The position numbers and the translations under genes were made by a program. From the NCBI RefSeq assembly GCF_000380485.1, contig NZ_AQYG01000036.1, positions 1-64,000 of the forward strand: a stretch of 64,000 bases of DNA. The letters are read 5' to 3'. The stretch comes from Jongsikchunia kroppenstedtii DSM 45133 (GTDB lineage Bacteria; Actinomycetota; Actinomycetes; Mycobacteriales; Mycobacteriaceae). The notes below the pieces were generated by a model. The model worked only from the letters and a program-made list of their open reading frames with translations, was not told where the DNA came from and searched no databases. Each line of letters starts with the position of its first letter. Positions within the stretch are counted from its first letter, which is position 1. Positions 1 through 8,284 of this stretch are shown in pieces.

Positions 1-267
1 AGCATCGGCCAGTACCTCGGCAAGAACGATGTCCCAGGTGCCGTCCTCGGCGTAACGGCGGTGCCGTTTCCACACCGTCTGCCATGGCCCGAACACCTCC
101 GACGGCAGGTCACGCCACGGAATCCCGGTCCGGTATCGATAGATGATCGCTTCGACAACCTGCCGGTTGTTGCAGAACGGACGCCCTTGCCGCCCAACGT
201 TTGACGGCAACAACGGCTCGATCCGCTCCCACTGCGCATCACTGAGCGACTCACACCTAGAACTCAT
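1..267 (-). CDS. IS5-family transposase, N-terminal fragment (runs off the window)
   Basis: Starting at ATG 267 and reading left, 89 residues are visible before the window ends. They begin MSSRCESLSDAQWERIEPLL and continue with IYRYRTGIPWRDLP and a KRHRRYAEDGTWD block. This is the N-terminal helical part (DUF4096) of IS5-family (IS427-like) DDE transposases; the catalytic Asp and Glu residues lie outside the window. It has no functional tie to the genes beside it. Its position directly upstream of a carboxylase gene that lacks its usual first domain suggests that the element disrupted that gene. Whether the transposase is intact cannot be seen here. Confidence 0.88.
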   Translation of the reverse strand, partial: MSSRCESLSDAQWERIEPLLPSNVGRQGRPFCNNRQVVEAIIYRYRTGIPWRDLPSEVFGPWQTVWKRHRRYAEDGTWDIVLAEVLADA

Positions 268-300
268 CCACCGATCATCAGCGACCGATCACCCAATCAT

Positions 301-314
301 TAGGAGACACGCCC
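301..314. repeat. Probable terminal inverted repeat of the IS element
   Basis: The sequence TAGGAGACACGCCC lies 34 bases outside the transposase start. Read outward-in it is GGGCGTGTCTCCTA, which resembles the ends of IS427-group elements as I recall them. The next bases (TAG from 315) would then be the TA-type target duplication, and chromosomal DNA resumes there. The other end of the element is outside the window, so the repeat cannot be confirmed by pairing. Confidence 0.45.
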
Positions 315-326
315 TAGCCGACACAC

Positions 327-2096
327 GTGAATCCGTCGGAAGCGGCCACGACCAGCCCGCTGCGCGGCACCGTCGTCGCGATCCCGGTACAGGTGGGTGA
401 CACGGTCAGCACCACCACGGGGGTCGCGGTCGTCGAGTCGATGAAGATGGAGCACATCGTCCGGGCCGAGTCCGCCGGTCACGTCACCGCGATCGCCGTG
501 AATATCGGTGACACCGTCGATGTTTCGCAACCGCTGGTATACATCGACCCGCGCGCCGACACCGGACCGGCCACGGCCGCCGACGCCGGACCTGACCTGG
601 ACCGCATCCGGCCGGAGCTGGCCGAGGCCCTCGCCCGCATCGCCGGCACCCTGGACGCCGGTCGTCCCGACGCGGTCGCCAAGCGCCATGCGCAGGGCCG
701 CCTGACCATCCGCGAATCGCTCGATCGGCTGCTCGACGACGGCAGCTTCGTCGAATACGGCGGGCTCACCATCGCGGCCCAGCGACTGCGGCGCCAGGTG
801 GACGATCTGATCGCCAAGACACCGGCCGACGGGTTGCTCACCGGGACCGGAACGGTCGACGGCCTGCCGGTGGCGGTCCTGGCCTATGACTACACGGTGC
901 TCGCCGGCACCCAGGGCCTGCACAACCATCAGAAGACCGATCGCCTGCTGGAACTGGCTGCCCGGCAACGACTCCCCCTCGTTCTGTTCGCCGAGGGCGG
1001 CGGCGGACGACCCGGCGACACCGACACCTCGGCCGTCGCACTGCTCACCGTGACGTCCTTCCGGATGATGGCGAAGCTGTCCGGCACCGTGCCGACGGTC
1101 GCGGTCGTCGCGGGCTACTGCTTCGCCGGCAACGCTGCGCTCGCGGGCAGCTGTGACGTGATCATCGGGACCGAGGGATCGAGCCTGGGCATGGGCGGCC
1201 CGGCGATGATCGAGGGCGGCGGCCTCGGGACCGTGGCCCCGCAGGACGTCGGGCCGATGGACGTGCAGTGGGCCAACGGCGTCCTGGGGCGGCTGGCGGC
1301 CGACGATGCCGCCGCGATCGACGATGCGCGGCACTACCTTTCGTTCTTCAACCCGGCGGTCGCTGCCGCGCAGCCCCCGGCCGACCAACGACTGCTGCGG
1401 CATCTGGTGCCGGAGAATCGGCTGCGCGTCTACGACGTGCGGCCGATCATCGAGACGCTCGCCGACCCGGGATCGGTTCTTGAGTTGCGGGGCGGCTTCG
1501 GTGCCGGCGTGATCACCGCCCTGGCGCGCATCGAGGGCACGGCGGTCGGGCTGCTGGCCAACAACTCGCAGCATCTCGGCGGGGCCATCGACGCCGACGC
1601 GGCCGACAAGGCGACCGACTTCCTCGCACTGTGCGACGCGCACCGCCTGCCGGTGGTCAGCCTCTGCGACACCCCCGGCTTCATGGTCGGGCCGGATGCC
1701 GAGAAGACCGCCACCGTGCGCCGCTTCGGCGCGATGTTCCGAGCCGGTGCCACCCTCTCGGTGCCGATGGTGCTGGTGGTGCTCCGCAAGGCCTACGGGC
1801 TCGGCGCGATGGCGATGGCCGGCGGCGACATGCACGCGCCGATCGCCACGCTGTCCTGGCCGACCGGCGAGTTCGGCGGCATGGGGCTCGAGGGCGCGGT
1901 GCGGCTGGGCTTCCGCAAGGAACTGGACGCGATCGCCGACCCCGCCGAACGCGAGCAGGCCTACCAGAACCTGGTCGCCGCGGCCTACGAGCAGGGTAAG
2001 GCCCTCAACATCGCCAGCGTCTTCGAGATCGATGCGGTGATCGATCCGGCGACCACGCGTGCAACGATCACTGCAGCGCTCAACCACCACTGCTAA
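327..2096 (+). CDS. Biotin carrier + carboxyltransferase part of a single-chain acyl-CoA carboxylase (5'-truncated)
   Basis: The frame (GTG 327, 589 residues) opens straight into a biotinyl domain with ESMKMEH (biotin Lys about residue 40). A carboxyltransferase region follows, with LFAEGGGGRPGDTD, a GMGGPAMIEGGG segment and SVPMVLVVLRKAYGLGAMA. This pairing is known from single-chain long-chain acyl-CoA carboxylases of Mycobacteriales, whose order is biotin carboxylase, BCCP, carboxyltransferase. Here the roughly 450-residue biotin carboxylase portion is absent. The frame runs up to a TAG at 315-317, which coincides with the IS boundary. I infer that the IS cut the gene, so the product may lack ATP-dependent biotin carboxylation unless another subunit supplies it. 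The native start is unknown, and GTG 327 is only the first in-frame start left. An SRPBCC gene follows 9 bases downstream. Confidence 0.85.
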   Translation: MNPSEAATTSPLRGTVVAIPVQVGDTVSTTTGVAVVESMKMEHIVRAESAGHVTAIAVNIGDTVDVSQPLVYIDPRADTGPATAADAGPDLDRIRPELAEALARIAGTLDAGRPDAVAKRHAQGRLTIRESLDRLLDDGSFVEYGGLTIAAQRLRRQVDDLIAKTPADGLLTGTGTVDGLPVAVLAYDYTVLAGTQGLHNHQKTDRLLELAARQRLPLVLFAEGGGGRPGDTDTSAVALLTVTSFRMMAKLSGTVPTVAVVAGYCFAGNAALAGSCDVIIGTEGSSLGMGGPAMIEGGGLGTVAPQDVGPMDVQWANGVLGRLAADDAAAIDDARHYLSFFNPAVAAAQPPADQRLLRHLVPENRLRVYDVRPIIETLADPGSVLELRGGFGAGVITALARIEGTAVGLLANNSQHLGGAIDADAADKATDFLALCDAHRLPVVSLCDTPGFMVGPDAEKTATVRRFGAMFRAGATLSVPMVLVVLRKAYGLGAMAMAGGDMHAPIATLSWPTGEFGGMGLEGAVRLGFRKELDAIADPAEREQAYQNLVAAAYEQGKALNIASVFEIDAVIDPATTRATITAALNHHC

Positions 2097-2105
2097 GGAG
2101 CCCTC

Positions 2106-2564
2106 ATGGCAACCCCGCTGATCGAAGATTCCATCGATATCGACGCCACCCCGGAGACGGTCTGGGCACTGGTGTCCGACCTGCAGCGCATGGGCGACTG
2201 GAGCCCGCAGGCCCGCAAGGTCTTCGTGCGCGGCCCCATCCGGCTGGGCGCGACGACGGTCAACGTGAACCGCGCCGGCTGGAAGGTGTGGCCCACGCGC
2301 TCCAAGGTGATCCAGCTCGAGGCCAACAAGGAGATCGCCTTCAAGGTGCTCGACAACGGCACGGTCTGGAGCTATCACCTCGAGCCGACCGCAACCGGCA
2401 CGAAGCTGACCGAACGCCGCGTCGCCAAGGACGGCAAGACCACGCCGATCTCCGCCTTCCTGGTCGACAAGATGCTCGGCGGCAACGACAGCTTCGAGGA
2501 CGACCTGCGCGCCGGCATCCGACAGACGCTGCAGGGCATCAAGGCCGCCGCCGAGCGCGGCTGA
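2106..2564 (+). CDS. SRPBCC (polyketide cyclase/START-like) family protein
   Basis: A 152-residue protein with the START/Bet v1-like ligand-pocket fold pattern. It opens with an IEDSIDIDATPETVWALVSD strand-helix, followed by MGDWSPQARKV and a C-terminal amphipathic helix. Members bind small hydrophobic ligands; this subgroup (polyketide_cyc2) is widespread in actinobacteria and mostly uncharacterised. A good ribosome site (AAGGAG, 2095-2100) sits just before ATG 2106. It starts 9 bases after the carboxylase fragment and is probably co-transcribed, suggesting a role with acyl or lipid substrates. No catalytic residues can be assigned. Confidence 0.82.
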   Translation: MATPLIEDSIDIDATPETVWALVSDLQRMGDWSPQARKVFVRGPIRLGATTVNVNRAGWKVWPTRSKVIQLEANKEIAFKVLDNGTVWSYHLEPTATGTKLTERRVAKDGKTTPISAFLVDKMLGGNDSFEDDLRAGIRQTLQGIKAAAERG

Positions 2565-2587
2565 CCCGCCCCTGGCAGGCTGGGATC

Positions 2588-3946
2588 ATGAGCGGCGATC
2601 CGGCAGCACGCATCGACATGGCCCGGGTCCGGGCCGACCTCGCCGAACTGGTGTCGTATCCGTCGATCCATCTCGACCCGGATCGCCGCGATGCCTGCCG
2701 CGCGAGTGCCGAATGGGTAGCGAAAGCCTTTGCCGCCGAAGGCATCCCCACCGAGATCCACGAAACCGTCGACGGCAGCTTCGCCGTCACGGGCCACCGG
2801 CCGGGTCCAGACGGCGCGCCCACGGTACTGCTCTACTCGCACCACGACGTGCAGCCGGCCGGCCCGATCGAGCAGTGGGGGTCGGATCCGTTCATCCTCA
2901 CCGAACGCGACGGTCGCCCCGGTCAGCCGACGCGCTGGTATGGCCGGGGCAGTGCCGACTGCAAGGGCAATCTCGTGGCGCATCTGGCGGCGCTGCGGGC
3001 GGTCGACCTGGACGCGGTTCCGTTCGGGCTGCGGATCGTCATCGAGGGTTCGGAGGAGGCCGGCGGCGAAGGCCTGGACCACCTGGTGCAGACCCGGCCC
3101 GACCTGTTCGCCGCCGACATCATCCTGATCGGCGACACCGGGAATGTCGCGGCCGGCGTCCCGACGCTCACCACCAGCCTGCGCGGGGTCGCCAACCTCA
3201 AGGTCTCGGTGGAAACCCTTGACGCCGAGGTGCATTCGGGACAGTTCGGCGGCGCCGCGGCCGATGCCCTGGCCGCCCTGATCGCCGGGCTGGCCTCGCT
3301 GCGCGGACCCGACGGCGAGACCACCATCGACGGACTCACCGCCGACCAGAGCTGGTCGGGCGCGACCTATTCCGTCGACCAGTTCCGCGCCGATTCCACC
3401 ACCCGCGACGGCGTCGATGTACTCGGCGTGCCGGCCGACCGGGTCTGGGCGCAGCCCGCCGCCACGGTGATCGGCATCGACGCCCCGCCGACCGCCCAGG
3501 CCGCCAACGCGATCGTGCCGCGCGCGTCGGCGATGCTGAACCTGCGCGTCCCGCCCGGTCAGGACGCCGACGAGGCCCAGCGCCTGCTCGCCGCGCATCT
3601 GCGCGCGCACATCCCGTGGCACGCGCAGGTCATCATCGAACCCGGCGCCATCGGAAAACCCTTCTCCGCCAACACCTCCGGTCCCGGATACCGCGCGCTG
3701 ACGGCGGCCCTGGAGGCCGCCTACGACGCCCCCGTGGTGCATTCCGGGCAGGGCGGCTCGATTCCGCTGTGCACCGTGCTGCAGGAAACCTTCCCGGCTG
3801 CCGAGATCGCACTACTCGGAGTCGAGGAACCGCTGTGCAGAATCCATGCGGTGGACGAGAGCGTCGATCCCGCCGAGATCCACCGGATCGCCCTGGCCGA
3901 GGCCCGCTTCCTGACGAACGGCCTGCTCGAGGAAAGGCCTGTTTGA
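2588..3946 (+). CDS. M20-family metallopeptidase (dipeptidase type)
   Basis: 452 residues from ATG 2588; the open frame extends further upstream but overlaps the SRPBCC gene, so this start is preferred. Zinc-site motifs of M20 peptidases are present: LLYSHHDVQPAG, then WYGRGSADCKGN with its bridging Asp, EGSEEAGGEG with the catalytic and ligand Glu residues, and a C-terminal H-containing segment. The dimerisation (lid) domain begins near VETLDAEVHSGQFGG. It should be a cytoplasmic di-zinc hydrolase of dipeptides or acylated amino acids. Substrate cannot be told from sequence. It lies 23 bases after the SRPBCC gene and 18 bases before moeA, so a run of co-directional genes is likely. Confidence 0.9.
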   Translation: MSGDPAARIDMARVRADLAELVSYPSIHLDPDRRDACRASAEWVAKAFAAEGIPTEIHETVDGSFAVTGHRPGPDGAPTVLLYSHHDVQPAGPIEQWGSDPFILTERDGRPGQPTRWYGRGSADCKGNLVAHLAALRAVDLDAVPFGLRIVIEGSEEAGGEGLDHLVQTRPDLFAADIILIGDTGNVAAGVPTLTTSLRGVANLKVSVETLDAEVHSGQFGGAAADALAALIAGLASLRGPDGETTIDGLTADQSWSGATYSVDQFRADSTTRDGVDVLGVPADRVWAQPAATVIGIDAPPTAQAANAIVPRASAMLNLRVPPGQDADEAQRLLAAHLRAHIPWHAQVIIEPGAIGKPFSANTSGPGYRALTAALEAAYDAPVVHSGQGGSIPLCTVLQETFPAAEIALLGVEEPLCRIHAVDESVDPAEIHRIALAEARFLTNGLLEERPV

Positions 3947-3964
3947 TGAAAGGAACTGTGAGCG

Positions 3965-5179
3965 ATGCGTAGCGTCGAGGCGCACCAGATGATCGTCGCG
4001 GACCTGTTTCCCCGACCGTCGAGCGACATGGTCACCGTCGAGCGGGCCCTGGGCCGGGTGCTCGCCAGCCGCGTATCGGCGCCGGCCCGGCTGCCGGGCT
4101 TCGACAATTCGGCGATGGACGGCTACGCGATCCGGGTCGCCGACATCGCGGACGTCCCCACGAGTCTTCCGGTGACCGAAGACATTCCGGCCGGACGTAC
4201 CGATCGGCTGACCCTGGAGCCCGGCACCGCCCATCGCATCATGACGGGTGCCCCGCTGCCCGCGGGAGCGGACGCGGTCGTGCCCGTCGAGCAGACCGAC
4301 GGCGGCACCGACCGGGTGACGATCCACCAGATCCCCGCCCCCGACGCCAACATCCGCCGGGCCGGCTCCGACATCACGGTCGGCGACACCGCCCTGCCCA
4401 CCGGCCAGCTGATCGGTCCGGCGCAACTGGGACTGATTGCCGCACTGGGCCTTCCGACGGTGACCGTCACCCGGCGGCTCAATGTGCTCGTCGTCTCCAC
4501 CGGCTCCGAACTCGTCGAGCCCGGTCGCGCGCTGCAGTACGGCCAGATCTACGAATCCAACGGGCCGATGCTGGCCGCGGCGCTCACCGCCGCCGGCGCC
4601 ACCGCCCATCGCATCCATTTCGTGCCCGACGACACCTCCGAGTTCCTGGACCGCATCAGCGAATTCGTCGACAACGCCGCCGACCGGGTGGACCTCATCC
4701 TGACCTCCGGCGGGGTCAGCGCCGGCGCCTACGAGGTGGTCAAGGAGGCCCTCGCCGACCAGGACGTCGAGTTCGTGAAGGTGGCGATGCAGCCGGGGAT
4801 GCCGCAGGGGGCCGGACGATTCCGCTCACACGGCGGCCGAGTGGTACCCATCGTCACCGTGCCCGGCAACCCGGTCAGCGCGCAGGTCTCGTTCGAGGTC
4901 TTCGTGCGGCCGCCGCTGCGCCGGGCGATGGGACTGCCCGCCGAGCGCACCCGGGTCGCCGCCCGCATCACCGAGTCGGTGCGGTCGACCGCAGGCAAGC
5001 GCCAGTTCCGCCGCGGCATCCTGACCATGGACGGCGCCTCCTGGGTGGTCCGGCCGATCGGCCCGCCGTCGTCGCATCATCTGCGCTTCCTGGCGTCCGC
5101 GAATGCCCTGCTCGACATCCCCGCCGACGTCGAGTCGGTCGACTCCGGCACCTTGGTTTCCGCGCTCCTCATCGACTAA
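3965..5179 (+). CDS. moeA: Molybdopterin molybdotransferase MoeA
   Basis: 404 residues with the full MoeA layout. The N-terminal part has LPGFDNSAMDGYAIR, a central MoCF-binding domain has VVSTGSELVEPG and LTSGGVSAGAYEVV, and a C-terminal beta domain follows. It inserts molybdate into adenylylated molybdopterin to complete the molybdenum cofactor. It corresponds in position to moeA2 (Rv0438c), which neighbours psd and pssA in mycobacteria. ATG 3965 is preceded by AAAGGA at 3949-3954. No other molybdenum cofactor gene is in the window. Confidence 0.95.
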   Translation: MRSVEAHQMIVADLFPRPSSDMVTVERALGRVLASRVSAPARLPGFDNSAMDGYAIRVADIADVPTSLPVTEDIPAGRTDRLTLEPGTAHRIMTGAPLPAGADAVVPVEQTDGGTDRVTIHQIPAPDANIRRAGSDITVGDTALPTGQLIGPAQLGLIAALGLPTVTVTRRLNVLVVSTGSELVEPGRALQYGQIYESNGPMLAAALTAAGATAHRIHFVPDDTSEFLDRISEFVDNAADRVDLILTSGGVSAGAYEVVKEALADQDVEFVKVAMQPGMPQGAGRFRSHGGRVVPIVTVPGNPVSAQVSFEVFVRPPLRRAMGLPAERTRVAARITESVRSTAGKRQFRRGILTMDGASWVVRPIGPPSSHHLRFLASANALLDIPADVESVDSGTLVSALLID

Positions 5180-5275
5180 CCGCCGAACGGAGTATTTGTC
5201 CCCACTGGGGTTTGTAACCGGCCACGCAGCTGAGAGAATGTGCTGTCTCTTATCCGCTGAATGGAAAGGCACTCC

Positions 5276-5977
5276 GTGGCCCGCCGCCCCGACTCTCCCG
5301 ACGGACCCGTCGCCCACCTCGTCGACCTGGTGAAACACACCGTTCCGCCGCTTCATCCCGCCGGCGTGCCGTTCGTCGCGGTACCCGCCGCGGTCGCAGT
5401 GCTGGCGCGACGCCGCCGGTGGCTGCGCACCCCCGCGGGCGCCCTCGCGCTCGCCTCGGCCGCATTCTTCCGGCACCCGTCGCGGGTTCCGCCGACCCAA
5501 CCCGGTGCCGTGGTGGCCCCGGCCGATGGCGAGGTCACGCTCGTCGACACCGCCGTGCCGCCCGCCGAGCTCGGGCTGGGCAGCGAGCCGCTGCCGCGCA
5601 TCTCCACCTTCCTGTCGGTGTTCGACGTTCACGTGCAGCGCGTACCGGTCGCGGGCACCGTCGAGGTCGTCCAGCACTCGCCGGGCAAGTTCCTCTCCGC
5701 CGATCTGCCCGAGGCCAGCACCGACAACGAGCGCACCTCGATGCGCATCCGGACGGCCGACGGCCATGCGGTCGGCGTGGTTCAGATCGCCGGCCTGGTG
5801 GCCCGTCGCATCGTCTGCGACGCCAAGGTCGGCGATCAGCTGACGCTCGGCGACACCTACGGCCTCATCCGCTTCGGATCGCGCGTCGACGTGTATCTGC
5901 CTGCGGGATCGCAGCAGTGCGTCGCGGTCGGCCAGCGCGCCATCGGCGCGGAGACCGTGGTGGCCACGCTGCCGTGA
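5276..5977 (+). CDS. psd: Phosphatidylserine decarboxylase proenzyme
   Basis: 233 residues from GTG 5276, chosen over an in-frame ATG at 5261 because GGAAAGG (5263-5269) is ideally spaced for the GTG and the length fits mycobacterial Psd. A membrane-inserting segment ([13 protein letters not shown]) comes first, then [32 protein letters not shown], and the self-cleavage site RFGSR near residue 202, where the Ser becomes the pyruvoyl group. It converts phosphatidylserine to phosphatidylethanolamine at the membrane. Its TGA overlaps the GTG of pssA, which makes its substrate, so the two are translationally coupled. Confidence 0.95.
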   Translation: MARRPDSPDGPVAHLVDLVKHTVPPLHPAGVPFVAVPAAVAVLARRRRWLRTPAGALALASAAFFRHPSRVPPTQPGAVVAPADGEVTLVDTAVPPAELGLGSEPLPRISTFLSVFDVHVQRVPVAGTVEVVQHSPGKFLSADLPEASTDNERTSMRIRTADGHAVGVVQIAGLVARRIVCDAKVGDQLTLGDTYGLIRFGSRVDVYLPAGSQQCVAVGQRAIGAETVVATLP

Positions 5978-6981
5978 AGACACCGACCAGGATCCGAACG
6001 CGAGCGCGACCGCGCCTGCGTCGCCCCCGGGTCACCGGGCGCAGCGGCAGTCAGGCGCGGGGTCAGGCGGCGCGCGCACAGGTCCGCGCCCGGGTCGCGG
6101 ATACAAAGCTGCTGGTCCCCTCGTCGCTGACGATCCTTGCGATCTGCGCCGGCCTGTCGGCGGTGAAGTTCGGCATGGACGGCAAGGTCGATCTGGCCGT
6201 CGCGATGATCGCGGCGTCGGCGCTGCTGGACGGAGTGGACGGCCGGGTGGCCCGACTACTCGGCGCGACGACCAAGATCGGCGCCGAGCTGGATTCGCTC
6301 GCCGACGCGATCAACTTCGGCGTCGCCCCGGCGCTGACGCTGTACACCGTGAGCCTGCACTACGGCGACCGGGGCTGGATCTTCGCGCTGATCTATTGCA
6401 TCGCCATCGTTCTGCGCCTGGCCCGGTTCAACACCCTGATCGACGACGACAACGCGCCCGGCTACACCAAGGACTACTTCGTCGGCGTGCCCGCGCCGGC
6501 CGCCGCGCTGATTGCATTGCTGCCGATCGGGCTGGAGCAGGAGTTCGGCCGCGGCTGGTGGACGTCGCTGGGTGCCGTCGGCTGCTGGATGCTGTTCAGC
6601 GCCTTCCTGGCCGTGAGCCGCATCCCCACCGCATCGCTGAAGTCGTACCGGATCCCGCCGAACGCGATGGTGCTGCTGCTCATCGCCTTCGCCGGTGCCG
6701 CGGCCCTGCTGCTGACGTTCCCCTACGTGTTGATGATGGGCGCCATCGCGGTCTACCTGGTGCATATCCCGTTCGCCTGGCGCACGCAGCGCTGGGTGCG
6801 CCAACGCCCGGAGACCTGGGACAGCCATCCGCGCGAGCGACGCGCCGAACGCCGGGCCACCCGCGAGGTGCGACGCGCCAGGCGGCCGCAGCGTTCGGTC
6901 GCCCGACTCGGACTCCGGCGGCCGGGCCGCGGCATCGCACTGGCCGACGCCGCCCACGAAAGCGACGGCGAGGCCTCGTAA
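5974..6981 (+). CDS. pssA: CDP-diacylglycerol--serine O-phosphatidyltransferase
   Basis: 335 residues from GTG 5974 inside the psd stop (GTGA overlap). After a basic N-terminus of about 40 residues come several membrane helices. The CDP-alcohol phosphatidyltransferase motif is complete: D89-G90-x2-A93-R94-x8-G103-x3-D107-x3-D111. It joins serine to CDP-diacylglycerol, giving phosphatidylserine for Psd. The last 55 residues are Arg-rich ([20 protein letters not shown]) and likely cytoplasmic; the length is somewhat above the usual 260-290 because of both tails. A perfect palindrome ends the operon 10 bases downstream. Confidence 0.95.
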   Translation: MKTPTRIRTRARPRLRRPRVTGRSGSQARGQAARAQVRARVADTKLLVPSSLTILAICAGLSAVKFGMDGKVDLAVAMIAASALLDGVDGRVARLLGATTKIGAELDSLADAINFGVAPALTLYTVSLHYGDRGWIFALIYCIAIVLRLARFNTLIDDDNAPGYTKDYFVGVPAPAAALIALLPIGLEQEFGRGWWTSLGAVGCWMLFSAFLAVSRIPTASLKSYRIPPNAMVLLLIAFAGAAALLLTFPYVLMMGAIAVYLVHIPFAWRTQRWVRQRPETWDSHPRERRAERRATREVRRARRPQRSVARLGLRRPGRGIALADAAHESDGEAS

Positions 6982-6990
6982 TCTCTGACG

Positions 6991-7028
6991 ACAATCGGGC
7001 CTGACTCCGCGGAGTCAGGCCCGATTGT
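6991..7028. terminator. Perfect 38-bp palindrome, bidirectional terminator
   Basis: Arms ACAATCGGGCCTGACTCCG and its exact reverse complement meet without a spacer, forming a very stable hairpin on either strand. It lies between the convergent ends of pssA (+) and the membrane protein gene (-). The right flank is TGTTCTCT, giving only a weak T-run. Position and symmetry fit a shared intrinsic terminator. Confidence 0.8.
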
Positions 7029-7043
7029 TGTTCTCTGCGTCGA

Positions 7044-7595
7044 CTACGCCGACGGCGTCGGTGTCGGAGTCGCGTTGGCTCCGTTGCCATTCGGCTGCTG
7101 CTGCCCGTTGCCCGGATTCTGCTGTTGTCCGTTGCCGGGCGCCTGCATGCCCGGCGGCATCGGCATGTCCTCGTTGCCGCGCATGCGGTGCTGCCACATC
7201 CGCGGCCCACCGGGGCCGTACCCATCGTGCTGGCGCCACTCATGCGACATCCGCCGATGGTTGTCGTGATGATCGCTGTTGGTGGCGTCGCCGGTCCAGT
7301 AGCCGAGACCGAAGAACACCCCGGCGACGACGATCGCCCCGCCGGCCGCGCCCGCGATCAATTTCGTCTTGGTGCTCGGGCCGCTGGACCCGGGCCCGGC
7401 CGGAGCGGCGGCGACCGGAGCGGTCGGGCCAGTCGGCGCGCTCGGGTCAGTCTGGGCAGTCGGCACAGTCGGGGCCGACTCGATCGGTGTGGTGCCGGGC
7501 GTCGCGGCGACGGCCTCGGTGGGCTGGTCGGCGGGGGCCGGCTGCGGGGTGTCGGCGGAGGAGTCGTCCCCCGGTGTGTTGGCGTCGGATGCCAC
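7044..7595 (-). CDS. Single-pass membrane protein with His/Met/Gln-rich outer domain, unknown function
   Basis: 183 residues. Residues 1-75 are Pro/Ala/Thr-rich and disordered-looking. One membrane helix follows (LIAGAAGGAIVVAGVFFGLGY). The C-terminal half is rich in His, Met, Arg, Gly and Gln (DHHDNHRRMSHEWRQHDGYG, MWQHRMRGNEDMPMPPGM), ending in repeated GNGQQQ and a PTPTPSA tail. No enzyme family is recognised. The many His and Met residues could bind metal ions, but low-complexity Met/His/Gly tails also occur in cell-surface proteins without known metal roles. It follows a lipoprotein gene on the same strand at 128 bases. Base use is typical of its neighbours. Confidence 0.75.
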   Translation of the reverse strand: MASDANTPGDDSSADTPQPAPADQPTEAVAATPGTTPIESAPTVPTAQTDPSAPTGPTAPVAAAPAGPGSSGPSTKTKLIAGAAGGAIVVAGVFFGLGYWTGDATNSDHHDNHRRMSHEWRQHDGYGPGGPRMWQHRMRGNEDMPMPPGMQAPGNGQQQNPGNGQQQPNGNGANATPTPTPSA

Positions 7596-7694
7596 GGTCG
7601 TGCCTTTCCTCGGGAATGCTCGGTTAATACCGTTGTTGCGGTATTTCCACGGTTCCCGTCATTTCACAGAATGCACGTCGACAACGCTGTGAAT

Positions 7695-7719
7695 CACCTG
7701 TCAGTTGCTGATGCAGGTG
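7695..7719 (-). terminator. Weak hairpin downstream of the lipoprotein gene
   Basis: CACCTG (7695-7700) and CAGGTG (7714-7719) pair across 13 bases, with a possible further TCA/TGA pairing inside. It begins 5 bases beyond the stop of the minus-strand lipoprotein. There is no clear U-tract, so termination is only suggested. Confidence 0.3.
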
Positions 7720-7723
7720 TCGA

Positions 7724-8149
7724 TTACTGCTTGGTGACCAGGTAGTTGACGCTGTACGGGCCTGAGCCGACCGCCGGCGCCACCGTGACGGTGTACTTGG
7801 CCTTGTCCTTGGTCGCGAACAGCACCTCGCCGCCCCCGGCCATCGGCTTGTCGGTGATCTTCTCGAACCCGGCGTCCAGCAACATCGTCACCGCCTGGTC
7901 GATCGGCTTCGGTCCGGGCGCGTTGGGGGCGGTGGCCTTGGCCACGATGATGACGTTCCAATTGCCGTCGCCGCCACCGAGGTTCTGCACGCTGCCGTCG
8001 ATCAACGGGACTTGCTTCTCCGGGAATCCCTTGGGCAGCCCCGACCGGCCTTTATCGCTCGAGCATCCGGCGACCAGCCCGACCGTCGCGCAGAGCGCGA
8101 TCAACAGGATCGCCGACCGACGCAGGTATGCCGCAACCCGGGTATTCAT
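7724..8149 (-). CDS. Putative lipoprotein, unknown function
   Basis: 141 residues from ATG 8149. The N-terminus is a lipoprotein signal: basic YLRRS, a hydrophobic stretch, and lipobox LVAGC with the acylated Cys at 29. The mature part has two halves with a shared tone ([14 protein letters not shown] and [11 protein letters not shown]) and small beta-rich segments, resembling small secreted mycobacterial lipoproteins. The same frame stays open antisense to mnhA far upstream, but only this segment has a start, signal and spacing that make sense. No function can be assigned. It is divergent from the Mrp operon. Confidence 0.8.
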
Positions 8150-8243
8150 CGCCTGCAGCCTAATACGCCCTGCTCTATTCGGACGCTGGACGCGCGGCCG
8201 GATAGGATTGTCGCGCCCGGCCATAAACGACTGGTCAGACAAT

Positions 8244-8275
8244 CCCGCCGCTCGAAGACCCCGCCGCTCGAAGAC
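8244..8275. repeat. Tandem direct repeat of 16 bp before mnhA
   Basis: CCCGCCGCTCGAAGAC occurs twice back to back (8244-8259 and 8260-8275) with no mismatch. The second copy ends 9 bases before the likely mnhA start and abuts its ribosome-binding site. It may be a replication-slippage duplication or a paired protein-binding site in the operon leader. Confidence 0.75.
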
Positions 8276-8284
8276 GAGGTGCCC

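Noticed and set aside
2288-2587. Upstream extension of the M20 peptidase frame
   Set aside because: It overlaps the SRPBCC gene and lacks peptidase similarity. ATG 2588 gives the family's usual N-terminus.
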